From SICU01 sp964408235 (GTDB taxonomy: Archaea; Nanobdellota; Nanobdellia; Pacearchaeales; GW2011-AR1), in NCBI GenBank assembly GCA_964408235.1, contig CAYOYN010000002.1, forward strand, positions 1 to 64,000: 64,000 nucleotides of DNA, given 5' to 3'. The notes beneath the pieces were generated by a model that was not told where the DNA came from, ran no database searches, and saw nothing but the letters and a program-made list of their open reading frames with translations. This document shows, piece after piece, positions 63,757 through 64,000 of the stretch. The stretch's first letter is position 1, and every line of letters starts with the position of its first letter. The position numbers and the translations under genes were made by a program.

Positions 63757-64000
63757 ATGGATTATATTGGTTTAAAGCACGATGATGGAAATTATGTCGA
63801 AGCAATAAAAGATGGAGAGATTGTAAGGGTTGAAGAAAAAATTGCTCTTCTCGAGGATTTATTTATCTTAAGAAAGATTGGAGGCTCTCAAAATTCAAGT
63901 TCTGTTTCTCCGCCTTTGCAAAGTTCAGCAATTAAATCAAAAGAGCCTATTATTAAGAATAGTTCTATTATGTCTGATTGGAAACACGGAAAATTTGGAG
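63757..64000 (+). CDS. Unknown gene, 3' truncated by the window end
   Basis: A frame from the ATG at 63757, preceded by a TATA-like element (GATTTAAAG, 63728-63736, about 25 nt upstream), remains open to the last base. The first part reads a small N-terminal beta domain (YIGLKHDDGNYVEAIKDGEIVRVEEKIALLED) and then a Ser/Pro-rich linker. No domain can be assigned from the 81 visible codons. Leaderless start likely. Confidence 0.5.
   Translation, partial: MDYIGLKHDDGNYVEAIKDGEIVRVEEKIALLEDLFILRKIGGSQNSSSVSPPLQSSAIKSKEPIIKNSSIMSDWKHGKFG

Overview
The window reads as a piece of an AT-rich genome from a DPANN archaeon, most likely of the Pacearchaeota/Woesearchaeota type. The evidence is a full archaeal information-processing set (TFB, TFE, RadA, Gins51, aIF2alpha, eS27, eS8, eS1, eL42, eS17, uS15, Lsm, RNase Z, EndA, archaeal SRP54/FtsY, Bud32) mixed with bacterial-type genes (UvrABC, short AlaRS, bacterial-type LeuRS, ScpB, UppP). 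Many products are very large N-glycosylation-rich surface proteins. TATA-like boxes lie about 25-28 nt upstream of many ATGs, so most first genes appear to be leaderless. Genes inside operons more often carry Shine-Dalgarno motifs. The lineage call is inference; no rRNA is present to confirm it.

Layout. 1-3200: 3' part of a propeller-like surface protein, radA and a DoxX-family membrane protein. 3200-9500: housekeeping genes (tRNA-Arg, ndk, M24 peptidase, family 4 uracil-DNA glycosylase, MazG-like protein; the translation/H-ACA operon eS27-aIF2alpha-Nop10; uS15; tRNA-Gln; SRP54-Bud32). 9551-16642: one giant modular secreted protein with lyase-like, LamG, FnIII and IPT modules. 16639-22450: ftsY, apgM, gins51, small unknowns, tRNA-Thr, eS1-eL42, tRNA-Val. 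22442-28720: uvrA-uvrC-uvrB operon. 28800-36125 and 40470-44990: two surface-protein cassettes. Each begins with a tiny ribbon-helix-helix-like protein whose stop codon overlaps the start of a surface-protein gene. The upstream regions share the palindrome TTACTAAGTAA. 36129-40420: lipoprotein-like protein, TFB, eS8, a pilin-like secreted protein, Lsm, RNase Z. 45000-49430: four tRNA/PadR/GlyRS/MinD/HIT/eS17 neighbourhoods, including a PadR regulator with its own palindromic operators and a small Cys-containing partner. 49470-55330: wHTH protein, EndA, MgtE, LeuRS, a catalytically altered histidine phosphatase, a small SD-led protein. 55363-64000: UppP, AlaRS, two coiled-coil proteins, TFE, rhomboid, SpoIIM-like protein, ScpB, a GT2 glycosyltransferase and a thioredoxin-like membrane protein.

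The most unusual signals are the pair of RHH-like/surface-protein cassettes with a common operator; a 46-aa Nop10 lacking the archaeal zinc site and resembling the eukaryotic form; a family 4 uracil-DNA glycosylase that has lost three of its four iron-sulfur cysteines; a phosphoglycerate-mutase-like protein whose RHG motif is SPG; the duplicated 3' end of tRNA-Arg flanking a tRNA-like hairpin insert; and a UvrC with no C-terminal helix-hairpin-helix domain. Seven tRNAs were read from the sequence, none with an encoded CCA or an intron. No CRISPR array, transposase or rRNA was seen. No gene-free gap exceeds about 180 bases once the small genes listed here are included.
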